In this document: positions 1 to 6,457 of the stretch, one piece after another
How the letters are laid out: each line of letters opens with the position of its first letter
Position numbering within the stretch: the first letter of the stretch is position 1
Assembly: GCA_026981635.1 (NCBI GenBank)
Contig: JALSIF010000286.1
Location: 1-10,163, forward strand
Length of the DNA: 10,163 nucleotides
Source: a bacterium
Lineage (GTDB): Bacteria > 4484-113 > JALSIF01
Direction of reading: 5' to 3'
The notes under the pieces: generated by a model
Told to the model about the DNA's origin: nothing
What the model saw: the letters and a program-made list of their open reading frames with translations, nothing else
The model's database searches: none
Position numbers and translations under genes: made by a program

Positions 1-819
1 CTTGAGGATCTGGTCCAGCTTCTCCTTCATCGCCTCGTGGACCTCGCGGGTGGTTATCTCTGCCGTCTTGGGCAGGCCGGTGACCAGGTCCATCCCCCGC
101 ATCTCGGTGGTCTCCACCTCGCTCTCTGTGTAGGCGGAGCCGATCTCAATCTTGATCCGCTCGGCGGTGCGCTCGCCGATCTGCAGGTTGTAGCGTTTGC
201 GGGCGTACTCAATGATCGCCTTGTCCAGGGCGTCGCCGGCCACCTTGATGGAGGTGGAGGTGATGATCTGGCCCAGGGAGAGGACCGCCACCTCGGTGGT
301 GCCGCCGCCGATGTCCACGATCATGTTGCCCGAAGGCTGCTCAATGGGCAGGCCGGCGCCCAGGGCGGCCGCCTTGGGCTCCTCAATCAGGCGCACCGCA
401 ATGGCGCCGGTGCGGATGACCGCATTCTCCACCGCCCGCCGCTCCACCTTGGTCACCCCGGAAGGGATGCCCACCACCACCCGGCCGATGCGGCTGTAGA
501 AGGAGCTGTTTAGGCGCTTGATCTTGCGGATGAAGTGGGAGAGCATGGCGTCGGTGCGCTCGTAGTCGGCGATCACCCCGTCCTGCAGGGGGCGCATCAC
601 GTAGATGCGCTGGGGGGTCTTGCCGATCATGAACTTGGCGTCGTCCCCCACCGCCAGCACCTCGCCGTAGTCGTTGGTGGCCACCACCGAGGGCTCCCTG
701 AGCTGGATGCCGTGGCCGCGCACGTAGATCAGGGTGTTTGCGGTGCCAAGATCAATGCCCAGGTGGAGCAGAAAGGGCTCCAGGGCAAAGAGAAAGACTC
801 TTTCCAGCCAGCTCAGCAA
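1..819 (-). CDS. mreB: Rod shape-determining protein MreB (3' end beyond window)
   Basis: Bacterial actin homologue that forms membrane-bound filaments guiding cell-wall synthesis in rod-shaped cells. The 273 visible residues show the actin-type ATPase motifs: phosphate-1 loop GIDLGTANTLIYV (residues 21-33), then further on VVGIPSGVTKVERRAV, LIEEPKAAALGAGLP, the phosphate-2 loop DIGGGTTEVAVLSLG, and the MreB-typical MRGMDLVTGLPKT. Family members are about 330-350 residues, so some 60-75 C-terminal residues lie beyond base 1. The only ATG, GTG or TTG codon between the in-frame stop at 832-834 and the first motif is TTG at 819, so I chose it. It has no Shine-Dalgarno. It gives an N-terminus (MLSWLERVFLFALEPFLLHL) longer and more hydrophobic than usual, plausibly a membrane-anchoring amphipathic helix. 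CTG or ATT starts cannot be excluded. Identity is very sure; the start is moderately sure. Confidence 0.96.
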   Translation of the reverse strand, partial: MLSWLERVFLFALEPFLLHLGIDLGTANTLIYVRGHGIQLREPSVVATNDYGEVLAVGDDAKFMIGKTPQRIYVMRPLQDGVIADYERTDAMLSHFIRKIKRLNSSFYSRIGRVVVGIPSGVTKVERRAVENAVIRTGAIAVRLIEEPKAAALGAGLPIEQPSGNMIVDIGGGTTEVAVLSLGQIITSTSIKVAGDALDKAIIEYARKRYNLQIGERTAERIKIEIGSAYTESEVETTEMRGMDLVTGLPKTAEITTREVHEAMKEKLDQILK

Positions 820-828
820 CGGAAGCCC

Positions 829-908
829 ATTCTAACCGAGCAGGGGAGTGTGCCGGAGAGTGAGAAAGGGAGCCGGGGCCTATAATGCTTGCGAGAAACC
901 GTTGTCAA
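829..908 (-). promoter_or_regulatory. Promoter(s) for mreB
   Basis: Two candidates are visible on the minus strand. A perfect -35 TTGACA (908-903) is followed after 18 bases by TATAGG (884-879), predicting a start near 872 and a leader of about 50 bases. Closer in, TAGAAT (834-829, one mismatch to TATAAT) ends 9 bases before the TTG start, which would give a nearly leaderless message like others in this window. No transcript data choose between them. Confidence 0.5.
881..886 (+). promoter_or_regulatory. -10 box of the 908 operon
   Basis: An exact TATAAT reads rightward, 21 bases before the ATG at 908. No recognisable -35 lies 16-18 bases upstream. The box shares TATA with the opposing mreB -10 (TATAGG, 884-879), so the two polymerase sites overlap. 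The predicted start is near 893, leaving a leader of about 15 bases without a Shine-Dalgarno. Confidence 0.6.
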
Positions 909-1297
909 TGGGCAAAGCCATTGGCGAGTGGACCGGACAGATGACCAACCGGGAACCGACCAAACCGATTGAGTATGCCACGCTGGAGGAGTTTGGCGCT
1001 AAGTTGCCTCAGATTATCAGCTATCTCAGGGCCTGGGGGATGAGGGAGGCGGTGAAGGAGCTGAGCGAGTTTCGGGAAGGAAAAAGGCAGCTTGAGCGCG
1101 GCCAGCTAAAGAAGCTGATGAGCACAATTCAGCAGACCCAGCGACTGGCGCAGATGATGGGCAGTTATCACGAGGAGAAGGAGGCATCCTCCCCCCATCG
1201 GCGCCGGCGGCGCCGCTCCGGGGGAGAGCTGATGCTGTTTGAAGAGCTCGGCGAACTGGAGTTGGGGATACGGGCGGAGGAGGATGAAGAAGACTAA
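908..1297 (+). CDS. Small charged protein upstream of SDH_sah protease
   Basis: Unrecognised 129-residue cytoplasmic protein with no signal peptide or membrane segment. It has a helical, probably coiled-coil middle (about residues 25-90, with charged and Leu/Met/Gln-rich segments), then a basic run of six arginines (98-103) and a very acidic tail ending EEDEED. Its end overlaps the protease start by 14 bases, so translation is likely coupled and a role as adaptor or substrate for the protease is possible. That role is inference. The ATG at 908 was chosen because it follows the TATAAT promoter; the frame is also open from an ATG at 848, upstream of the promoter. An in-frame ATG at 941 is a second alternative. 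Neither has a good ribosome site. Reality as a gene is supported by promoter position, overlap and codon choice, not by homology. Confidence 0.7.
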   Translation: MGKAIGEWTGQMTNREPTKPIEYATLEEFGAKLPQIISYLRAWGMREAVKELSEFREGKRQLERGQLKKLMSTIQQTQRLAQMMGSYHEEKEASSPHRRRRRRSGGELMLFEELGELELGIRAEEDEED

Positions 1298-2213
1298 GGA
1301 GAGCCCCGCTACCCCCAGCCCCCGCTACCGGGCGGAGCGCAGCGACCGTTACTTGCGCAAGGAGCTCATCGCCCAGATTGAGGAGGAGCTGGGGGGAGGC
1401 TGTGTGGTGACCTACTTTGGCAACGGCGGCTTCATAGATTCGCCCGATGTGGGTTGCTTCGTGGAGTCTTTGGCCTGGTTTGACCGGCGGGGAAAGGAGC
1501 TGCTCATCATCCTGGAGACCCCGGGGGGCGACCCCCAGGTGGTGCGCAACTGGGTGGAGATCGCCCGCGAGAGGTTCAAGCGGCTCATCGTTGCGGTCCC
1601 TGGCCGGGCCAAGTCGGCCGGTACCCTGCTCTGTCTGGCGGCGGACGAGGTGTGGGCGGGACCGGGAAGCGAGTTCGGCCCCATAGACCCGCAGGTGCCG
1701 GTCCCCTTTCAGGGGCAGGTGGTCAGGGTGTCGGCTATCCAGTTTCTCCAGGAGCTGGGGGTGCTTGAGCCCCATCCCGACCTCAAGCAGATCCAGGCCA
1801 ACCGGGATCTGGTGGCGCTAAGGCAGAACTATACCCCTCCCGGGCTGGTGAGCAAGGTGATGCTGTCGCTCAGGGCCACCTATGACATGGCCATTGACTA
1901 CCTCTACCGCTATCACCTCAGGGAAGTTCAGCCGGCCATCAAGCGGGCCGCCCAGGCCTTTGAGCTGGCCAACTTCCTTACCATGATTGAACCTCCCCAG
2001 CGGGCTTCCCGCGACCGGGTCTATCTCCACTCCGACTACATCAGCCCCAAGGCCCTGAGCCAGCGGGGGATGAAGATAAAGTACTATCGCTTCAGGGAAG
2101 AGTTGTGGAAGCTCATCTATCAGCTCTACGCCCACTATCAGGTGGCCCTGGGGGAGAGTCCAAACTGCGTCATCTTTGAGAGCCGCGACCTGCTTTACAC
2201 CCGCCCGGCCTGA
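1284..2213 (+). CDS. SDH_sah-type (ClpP/SppA-like) serine protease
   Basis: 309-residue member of the serine dehydrogenase proteinase family (SDH_sah, formerly DUF114), a branch of the ClpP/crotonase fold. Seen: a beta strand LLIILETPGGDPQ (oxyanion-type TPGG, 79-82), then VAVPGRAKSAGTLL with the likely nucleophile Ser111 in AKSAGT, then LAADEVWAGPGSEFGPIDPQ (GPIDPQ 132-137), the family hallmark. The C-terminal half is helical with the family-typical YLHSDYISPKAL segment. No transmembrane helix or signal is visible, so it is probably cytoplasmic, possibly membrane-peripheral. The ATG at 1284 was chosen because GGAGGAGG immediately precedes it, although spacing is short. An in-frame ATG at 1239 would extend it by 15 residues inside the upstream gene. 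The family is poorly characterised and its substrate is unknown. I am confident of the fold and family, not of the biological role. Confidence 0.87.
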   Translation: MKKTKESPATPSPRYRAERSDRYLRKELIAQIEEELGGGCVVTYFGNGGFIDSPDVGCFVESLAWFDRRGKELLIILETPGGDPQVVRNWVEIARERFKRLIVAVPGRAKSAGTLLCLAADEVWAGPGSEFGPIDPQVPVPFQGQVVRVSAIQFLQELGVLEPHPDLKQIQANRDLVALRQNYTPPGLVSKVMLSLRATYDMAIDYLYRYHLREVQPAIKRAAQAFELANFLTMIEPPQRASRDRVYLHSDYISPKALSQRGMKIKYYRFREELWKLIYQLYAHYQVALGESPNCVIFESRDLLYTRPA

Positions 2214-2236
2214 GCCGGGGGGTAGACTTTGGTCAG

Positions 2237-3391
2237 GTGGCCATCTCCTCAACAGGTGGCGTGGGCAGCCGCGGGCTGCCGGAAAGCTTTACTCCCCCCC
2301 GGGTGGGCGAGGTGGTGAGGGTCCAGGTCACCGGCCGGTTGGGTGACCAGCTGGAGATCCGGCTGGGCGGGCAGAGGCTGCTAGCCAGCTCCCCCTTCCT
2401 CTTCCCTAGCGGGACCGAGCTCACCCTGCGGGTGGAGGAGGCCACCCCGGAGCGGCTGGTGCTCAGGCTCATCCCCCGCGGCGAGGCGGGCCGGACCCAG
2501 CTTGACCAGATGCTTGCCGCCCTGGGGGTGAGGCCCTCGGCGGAGGGGCGGGCGCTTTTGGTGCTTATGGAGGAGGCGGGCCTACCCCTCACCAGGGAGG
2601 GATTTCTCACCGCCCGGCGGCTGGTGGCCGAGCTACCCCCGGAGCGGCAGCTTCTGGCCCTGCAGCTTGCCGCCCGGCTGATGGCCATGGGGGCCGCGGT
2701 CAGCCCCGAGTGGCTGGTCGCCCTGGTGGGGCGGTTGCCCGACGAGCGGCGGCGGGCCCTGAGCCGGGTCAGGGCGAAGCTTGCCGGGCTGGAGAAGCTC
2801 TTGGCGGGCGAGGGGGAGGCGGAGGCGGCGGGGGAGGAGCTTAGGGGCCTGGTCAATACTCTCTACCGGCCGGCGGAGGAGGAGCTGGGGGAGGCGCTGG
2901 CCCTGGGCAGGCGGGAGGTGGTGCTGGAGTCGCTGGTGGCCCGCATCCACCGCCACCTGTCCTCCCTGCCCGAGGAGGAGGCCTGGCGGGAGCTGGCTGC
3001 CGACCTGGAGATCTCCCAGCTCATCCTGGCCCTGAGCCCCTCGGTTGCCCTGCTCACCCTGCCCCTCACCCTGGGGGAAAGGGAGGTGGATGTGGAGGTG
3101 GAGGTGGTGCGCTACCCGCCCGCCTACCACACCCGGCAGATCGTCCGCCTGCGCTTTAAGCTTGAGCCGGCGGGGGAGGTGATGGCCACCCTGGACCGGC
3201 TGGACGAGAGGCTCAGGGTCCACCTCTACCTGGCCCGGCGGGAGGCGCTGGCGGCGGCCCGGAAGGCGGTGGGGGAGCTAATCGCCCGGCTCAGTGCCAT
3301 CCCTGCCTTCGCCCAGGTGGGCGGGGAGGTCTCCCCCCTTCCGGCCAGCGTCAGCACCGGGGCGGTGGCCACCGAGATCGTGGCCCCCTGA
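2237..3391 (+). CDS. FliK C-terminal-like protein
   Basis: 384-residue protein with three visible parts. The N-terminal beta-rich module (about 22-80) has the pattern seen in FliK-like proteins: VVRVQVTGRLGDQLEIRLGG then SGTELTLRVEEATPERLVLRL. A long helical, Leu/Arg/Glu-rich middle covers about 85-265. The C-terminal part (about 270-375) resembles the flagellar hook-length control FliK C-terminal domain: hydrophobic strand, VRLRFKLEPAGEVMATLDRLDERLRVHLYL, then a helix with LIARLSAIP. No signal peptide or membrane helix is present. No other flagellar or type III secretion gene is in the window, so the role may differ from hook-length control. The start is uncertain: GTG at 2237 is the first plausible codon after the protease stop 24 bases earlier, with no well-placed Shine-Dalgarno. 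TAGACT (2223-2228) could be a weak -10, but read-through from upstream is more likely. Confidence 0.72.
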   Translation: MAISSTGGVGSRGLPESFTPPRVGEVVRVQVTGRLGDQLEIRLGGQRLLASSPFLFPSGTELTLRVEEATPERLVLRLIPRGEAGRTQLDQMLAALGVRPSAEGRALLVLMEEAGLPLTREGFLTARRLVAELPPERQLLALQLAARLMAMGAAVSPEWLVALVGRLPDERRRALSRVRAKLAGLEKLLAGEGEAEAAGEELRGLVNTLYRPAEEELGEALALGRREVVLESLVARIHRHLSSLPEEEAWRELAADLEISQLILALSPSVALLTLPLTLGEREVDVEVEVVRYPPAYHTRQIVRLRFKLEPAGEVMATLDRLDERLRVHLYLARREALAAARKAVGELIARLSAIPAFAQVGGEVSPLPASVSTGAVATEIVAP

Positions 3392-3406
3392 GGAGGGGGG
3401 CGGGCC

Positions 3407-3412
3407 TATAAT
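3407..3412 (+). promoter_or_regulatory. -10 box for the 3423 gene
   Basis: An exact TATAAT, within GGCCTATAAT also found at 877-886, lies 10 bases before the ATG at 3423. No -35 consensus is visible. Transcription would begin within a few bases of the start codon, predicting a leaderless or nearly leaderless message for the membrane protein and transporter. Confidence 0.6.
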
Positions 3413-3422
3413 TTCTCCCCGG

Positions 3423-3776
3423 ATGCTGATTGCGCTAATCCTCCTCAGCGCCCTCTACTTCGGGCTCAGCGGACTCATGCTGGTGAGGCGTCCGCATCCC
3501 CCCTGGTGGACCATCCCCCTCACCCCCGAGCTGGGGGAGGAGAGCGGCAGGCTGAGGAGGCGGCTCAACCTGATCCACGGGCGTCAGCGGATGGCGCTGG
3601 CGGGGCTGGGGCTGATCCTGCTTGTCCCCGCGGTGAGGCTGAGCGGCGACCCGGCGGGGGAGGTGGGGGGGATGGCCCTGTTTGGGCTGGTCTTCATGGC
3701 CTGGTGGGGGGTATGCCTGCTTAGGCTCAGGCGGGAGGTGGCCGCTGGCAGGGGGCGGGAGCCGGCAGATGGCTAG
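3423..3776 (+). CDS. Small integral membrane protein, three helices
   Basis: Unrecognised 117-residue protein. Three hydrophobic segments are clear: about residues 2-21, 57-71 and 82-101. They are separated by a soluble loop with a conspicuous proline and tryptophan cluster (RRPHPPWWTIPLTPELGEE) and a basic stretch (RLRRRLNLIHGRQR). The C-terminus is basic and, by the positive-inside rule, probably cytoplasmic. The ATG at 3423 was chosen because it follows the TATAAT box; the frame is open further upstream, but that part overlaps the preceding gene and is its shadow. The end overlaps the cation transporter start by 8 bases, so the two are probably translationally coupled and may work together at the membrane. 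No function can be assigned from sequence. Confidence 0.78.
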   Translation: MLIALILLSALYFGLSGLMLVRRPHPPWWTIPLTPELGEESGRLRRRLNLIHGRQRMALAGLGLILLVPAVRLSGDPAGEVGGMALFGLVFMAWWGVCLLRLRREVAAGRGREPADG

Positions 3777-4725
3777 TGGGGCTAGCAGGGAGGCCCTCCT
3801 TAAGCGGGAGCAGAACTACCGCCGCAAGCAGCGCCAGGTCTTTTTGGTCCTGCTCTGGATCCTGGTGCTCAACTGGACGGTGGCGGGGGTGAAGCTGGCG
3901 GCGGGCTACATCTCGGGCAGTGCAGGCCTCATCGGGGCGGGGTTCAACGCCCTGATGGACGGCAGCTCCAACCTGGTGGGGATGGTGGGGGTGACCCTGG
4001 CCAGCCAGCCTCCCGACCGGGACCATCCCTACGGCCACCACAAGTTTGAGGCGCTGGCCTCGCTGATCGTCGCCCTGCTCCTCTTCTTCGCCCTCTGGCA
4101 GGTGGGGACAAGGACCATAAGGGAGATCCTCTCTCCCACTCCCATTGAGGTCAGTCCGCTAGTGGTGGGGCTTACCGCCGGCTCAATCCTCATCAGCTTT
4201 GCTGCGGCGGGGCTGGAGTATGTGCTGGGAAGGAGGCTCAGCTCCCAGATGCTCATCTCCGACGCCCGCTACTCGGCGGCCGACGGGATGGTCACCCTGA
4301 CGGTACTTGCCGCCCTGGGCGGGGTCTACCTGGGGGCGGAGTGGCTGGACTGGTTCGTCTCGGTGGTGGTGATGGTGGTGATCTTCCGCTCCGCCTGGTC
4401 CATCATCCTGGAGTCGCTCATGGCCCTTACCGACGTGCAGCGGATTGACCCGGAGGAGGTGAGGAGGATCGCCCTTAGCTTTGCCCAGGTGGGCGGGGCC
4501 CACAAGATCAGGAGCCACGGCACCCGCGACCGGGTGGTGCTGGACCTTCATGTGCAGCTGCCCGGCTCCATCACCAACCGGCAGGCCCACGCCATCGCCC
4601 ACCGCATCAAGGACCGCCTACTGAGGGAGTTTCCCGAGCTTACCGAGGTGACCATTCACACCGAGCCGCTGGCGGAAGAGGAGGAGGCAAAGCTCCTCTC
4701 CGAGAGGGGAGAGGGGGAGGGCTAG
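3769..4725 (+). CDS. Cation diffusion facilitator (CDF) metal transporter
   Basis: 318-residue CDF-family secondary transporter, expected to export divalent metal in exchange for protons across the inner membrane. A basic N-terminus precedes about six transmembrane helices between residues 23 and 222, followed by a cytoplasmic ferredoxin-like dimerisation domain. The signature HPYGHHKFE (86-94) after helix 2 is clear. The C-terminal domain has DLHVQLPGS (His261) and EVTIHTEP (His297), matching positions where family members bind metal. In the membrane site, helix 2 has Asn60 and Asp64 (NALMD) and helix 5 has Tyr168 and Asp172 (YSAAD); zinc exporters usually have His or Asp at 60 and His at 168. 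Manganese, iron or another ion is therefore possible. The ATG at 3769 was chosen for its GGGAG upstream and its overlap with the preceding stop. Family is sure, substrate is not. Confidence 0.93.
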   Translation: MASGASREALLKREQNYRRKQRQVFLVLLWILVLNWTVAGVKLAAGYISGSAGLIGAGFNALMDGSSNLVGMVGVTLASQPPDRDHPYGHHKFEALASLIVALLLFFALWQVGTRTIREILSPTPIEVSPLVVGLTAGSILISFAAAGLEYVLGRRLSSQMLISDARYSAADGMVTLTVLAALGGVYLGAEWLDWFVSVVVMVVIFRSAWSIILESLMALTDVQRIDPEEVRRIALSFAQVGGAHKIRSHGTRDRVVLDLHVQLPGSITNRQAHAIAHRIKDRLLREFPELTEVTIHTEPLAEEEEAKLLSERGEGEG

Positions 4726-4732
4726 CCTCCCC
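4714..4732. terminator. GC hairpin between convergent genes
   Basis: GGGGAGG (4714-4720), loop GCTAG, and CCTCCCC (4726-4732) form a perfect 7-base stem spanning the transporter stop and touching the hmgA stop. It could act on both strands where the transcripts converge only 6 bases apart. There is no U-tract on either side, so intrinsic termination is uncertain. Confidence 0.35.
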
Positions 4733-5931
4733 TAGCCGCCGTTTCGCTCCCGCTCGTAGCCGGCCCAGTGGGTGGCGTAGTCGGGATTGTCAAACTGCTT
4801 GGCCTGGACGGTGAGCTTCAGGGGGCGGAAGGTGTCAATCATGGGGGCATACTCGTCGGTCCCCTTGGCCCAGTCAAAGCTGAGGGACTTTTCCGCGATG
4901 CCCGGCACCGGACCGTGGGGGATGCCGCGGGGGTGGAGGGTGAAGGAGAACTCGCGGATGTGGGGGCGGCTCATGAAGCTTCCCTTCCAGTAGTAGAGCA
5001 CCTCGTCGCTGTCCACGTTGGCGTGGTTGTAGGGGACCGGGACGGCCTTCTCCCCGAAATCCCAGGGGCGGGGGCAGAAGCTGCAGTAGACGTAGCCGCG
5101 GCCCTCAAAGTGCTGGTGGGTGGGGGGAGGCATGTGGTAGCGGCCCACCCGGGGCTCAAAGTCGGTGATGTTGAAGGTGTAGGGGAAGTAGTAGCCGTCC
5201 CACCCCACCACGTCAAAGGGGTGGAACTCAAACCAGTAGCCGGTAAGCTTGGGGCCCACCTTGACCACCACCTTGTACTCTCCCTTGCCGTCAAGCACCG
5301 GGTTCAGCTCGGTGGGGGGGTGAAAGTCGCGCTCCGAGTAGGGGGCATGCTCCAGGAGCTGGCCGAACTGGTTGCGGTAGCGCTTGGGGGGGAGCACCTG
5401 GCCCTGGGACTCAAGGATCATGAAGCGGTGGGGCCCTTCCCCTTCAAGCACCATCTGCCAGGTAATGTGCTGGGGAATGATGATGTAGTCGCCGGGGCGG
5501 AAGGGGAGGTCGCCCATGATGGTTTTAACCACCCCCTCGCCGGAGTGGACGAACCAGACCTCGTCGGCCGAGCCGTTGCGGTAGAACTCGTTTTCGGCGA
5601 AGCTCTCGGTGGGGGCGGCCACCCCGATGGCCACATCCTCGTTGAACATGAGCCACACGCGGTCGCGGATGGGGTGGCCCCCCGGCTCCAGCTTGGAGGT
5701 GTCCAGGTGGTGGTGGCGGTGGACCTCCTCAATCCAGGGCTCCAGCCGCTCCTCCCCCTCCGGGGTCACCTTGAAGGAGGCGGTGGGGTTGTGGTAGTGG
5801 TAGAGGAGGCTGGCCAGGCCGGAGAAGCCCTCCCGGCCCATGAGCTGTTCAATGTAGAGGTTGCCGTCGGGCCGTTCAAAGGCCATGTGGCGTTTGGGGG
5901 GCAGCTTTCCCAGTCTCCAGTAGAAGGGCAT
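4732..5931 (-). CDS. hmgA: Homogentisate 1,2-dioxygenase
   Basis: 399-residue non-haem iron dioxygenase that opens the ring of homogentisate to maleylacetoacetate in tyrosine and phenylalanine breakdown; cytoplasmic. The cupin-type family pattern is seen throughout: FYWRLGKLPPKRHMAF at the N-terminus, ADEVWFVHSGEG (122-133), GRYHMPPPTHQHFEG (263-277), VYCSFCPRPWDF (281-292), PYNHANVDSDEVLYY (300-314) and TLHPRGIPHGP (331-341). By comparison with the human enzyme, the iron ligands are probably His303, Asp309 or Glu310, and His339. The human spacing, as I recall it, is His-x5-Glu, whereas here Glu is one residue further, as in the shorter bacterial branch. Substrate should therefore be confirmed. 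The ATG at 5931 is preceded by GGGAGGTGA at ideal distance; a TTG six bases upstream is less likely. It has its own promoter and follows a thioesterase gene. Confidence 0.9.
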   Translation of the reverse strand: MPFYWRLGKLPPKRHMAFERPDGNLYIEQLMGREGFSGLASLLYHYHNPTASFKVTPEGEERLEPWIEEVHRHHHLDTSKLEPGGHPIRDRVWLMFNEDVAIGVAAPTESFAENEFYRNGSADEVWFVHSGEGVVKTIMGDLPFRPGDYIIIPQHITWQMVLEGEGPHRFMILESQGQVLPPKRYRNQFGQLLEHAPYSERDFHPPTELNPVLDGKGEYKVVVKVGPKLTGYWFEFHPFDVVGWDGYYFPYTFNITDFEPRVGRYHMPPPTHQHFEGRGYVYCSFCPRPWDFGEKAVPVPYNHANVDSDEVLYYWKGSFMSRPHIREFSFTLHPRGIPHGPVPGIAEKSLSFDWAKGTDEYAPMIDTFRPLKLTVQAKQFDNPDYATHWAGYERERNGG

Positions 5932-5938
5932 CTTCAAT

Positions 5939-5946
5939 CACCTCCC
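5939..5946 (-). promoter_or_regulatory. Shine-Dalgarno of hmgA
   Basis: GGGAGGTG reads leftward about 7 bases before the ATG, a near-perfect match to the 16S rRNA tail. It decides the ATG at 5931 over the TTG at 5937, which would sit almost on top of the site. It also shows this genome uses Shine-Dalgarno initiation alongside leaderless starts. Confidence 0.75.
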
Positions 5947-5974
5947 GCCTGAGAAAGGCGACTTGGTAGGTAGC

Positions 5975-5980
5975 ATTATA
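5975..5980 (-). promoter_or_regulatory. -10 box of hmgA
   Basis: An exact TATAAT on the minus strand lies in the 80-base gap between the thioesterase stop and hmgA. A start near 5968 gives a leader of about 37 bases carrying the strong Shine-Dalgarno. No -35 hexamer is recognisable 16-18 bases upstream, as for the other boxes in this window. Confidence 0.6.
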
Positions 5981-6011
5981 CCGGCCGGGCAGGCTTTCCC
6001 CCGGGGTGGTC

Positions 6012-6425
6012 TCAGCCGGTGCGGCCCGGCCTAGGGGGGCGGTAGAAGCGCTTGAAACCCTCCCGGTCAACGATGCGCTGTTCCTGCTTGCCCACTCCGA
6101 GCAGGGTTTCACCCCACCAGGCCTCCACCTGGCAGACCAGGCGGTGGGGCTCCACCTCCACCGCCTCGGCCACCACCCTGACCTTCTCGCCGATGGGACA
6201 GGGGGCGAGGTGGCGGACCTTAATGTAGCTTCCCACCCCCTGCTCGTGGTCCTCCAGAAAGGGCTCCAGCACCTTGCGGGCGGCCCACTCCATGTGGTGG
6301 ACCATGGCCCAGGTGGAGTAGAGGGGGTGGACGAGGCCGATGGGGCTGGGGAAGCGGGCGGCCATCTCGTCGGTGACGATGACCTCCACCTCCTCCCGGC
6401 GGCCCACCTCAAGCCCTGGACGCAT
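6012..6425 (-). CDS. FlK-like hotdog-fold thioesterase
   Basis: 137-residue hotdog-fold protein resembling fluoroacetyl-CoA thioesterase FlK and its uncharacterised relatives, which hydrolyse acyl-CoA thioesters. The FlK catalytic triad appears conserved: Thr38 (YSTWAM), Glu46 (HHMEWAARKV) and His72 (IKVRHLAPCPIGEKVRVVAEAVEV). A C-terminal strand GVGKQEQRIVDREGFKRF matches the family's HERAVI-type strand. True FlK activity on fluoroacetate cannot be inferred; most relatives act on other acyl-CoAs. The ATG at 6425 is only 7 bases after a TATAAT box and has CCTCC rather than a Shine-Dalgarno upstream, so it is probably read from a leaderless message. It lies directly upstream of hmgA in the same direction, suggesting a supporting role in aromatic or acyl-CoA metabolism, but the hmgA promoter makes them separable. 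Confidence 0.86.
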   Translation of the reverse strand: MRPGLEVGRREEVEVIVTDEMAARFPSPIGLVHPLYSTWAMVHHMEWAARKVLEPFLEDHEQGVGSYIKVRHLAPCPIGEKVRVVAEAVEVEPHRLVCQVEAWWGETLLGVGKQEQRIVDREGFKRFYRPPRPGRTG

Positions 6426-6432
6426 GGAGGGG

Positions 6433-6438
6433 ATTATA
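6433..6438 (-). promoter_or_regulatory. -10 box of thioesterase gene (leaderless)
   Basis: An exact TATAAT on the minus strand is followed by CCCCTCC and then the ATG at 6425. Transcription normally starts about 7 bases past the -10 hexamer, that is, on the A of the start codon. The spacer is nearly identical to that of the diguanylate cyclase promoter at 9046-9051. No -35 is seen. Confidence 0.65.
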
Positions 6439-6457
6439 TCGGTGCTCCCCAGGCGGG

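Noticed and set aside
37-885. Plus-strand open frames across mreB
   Set aside because: mreB on the minus strand is certain from its actin motifs; the plus-strand translations are compositional shadows.
1026-1775. A 249-codon open frame on the minus strand across the small charged protein and the protease
   Set aside because: It is Pro/Ser/Arg-rich, has no motifs, crosses two real genes, and has no promoter or ribosome site.
2223-2228. TAGACT as a leaderless promoter for the FliK-like gene
   Set aside because: Only TAnnnT matches; the gene follows the protease stop by 23 bases and is more simply co-transcribed.
2633-3223. Minus-strand open frame of 196 codons inside the FliK-like gene
   Set aside because: Gln/Gly/Leu/Pro-rich shadow of a leucine- and arginine-rich gene; no start signal.
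4686-4721. G-runs (GGGG-n-GGGGG-n-GGG) as a G-quadruplex before the transporter stop
   Set aside because: G-runs are frequent throughout this GC-rich window and this one is explained by a Glu/Gly-rich tail; nothing singles it out.
4768-5952. A 394-codon open frame on the plus strand, antisense to hmgA
   Set aside because: Translation is Gly/Val/His-rich low-complexity sequence with no family features; it mirrors the codon pattern of hmgA. Long antisense frames are expected at this GC content.
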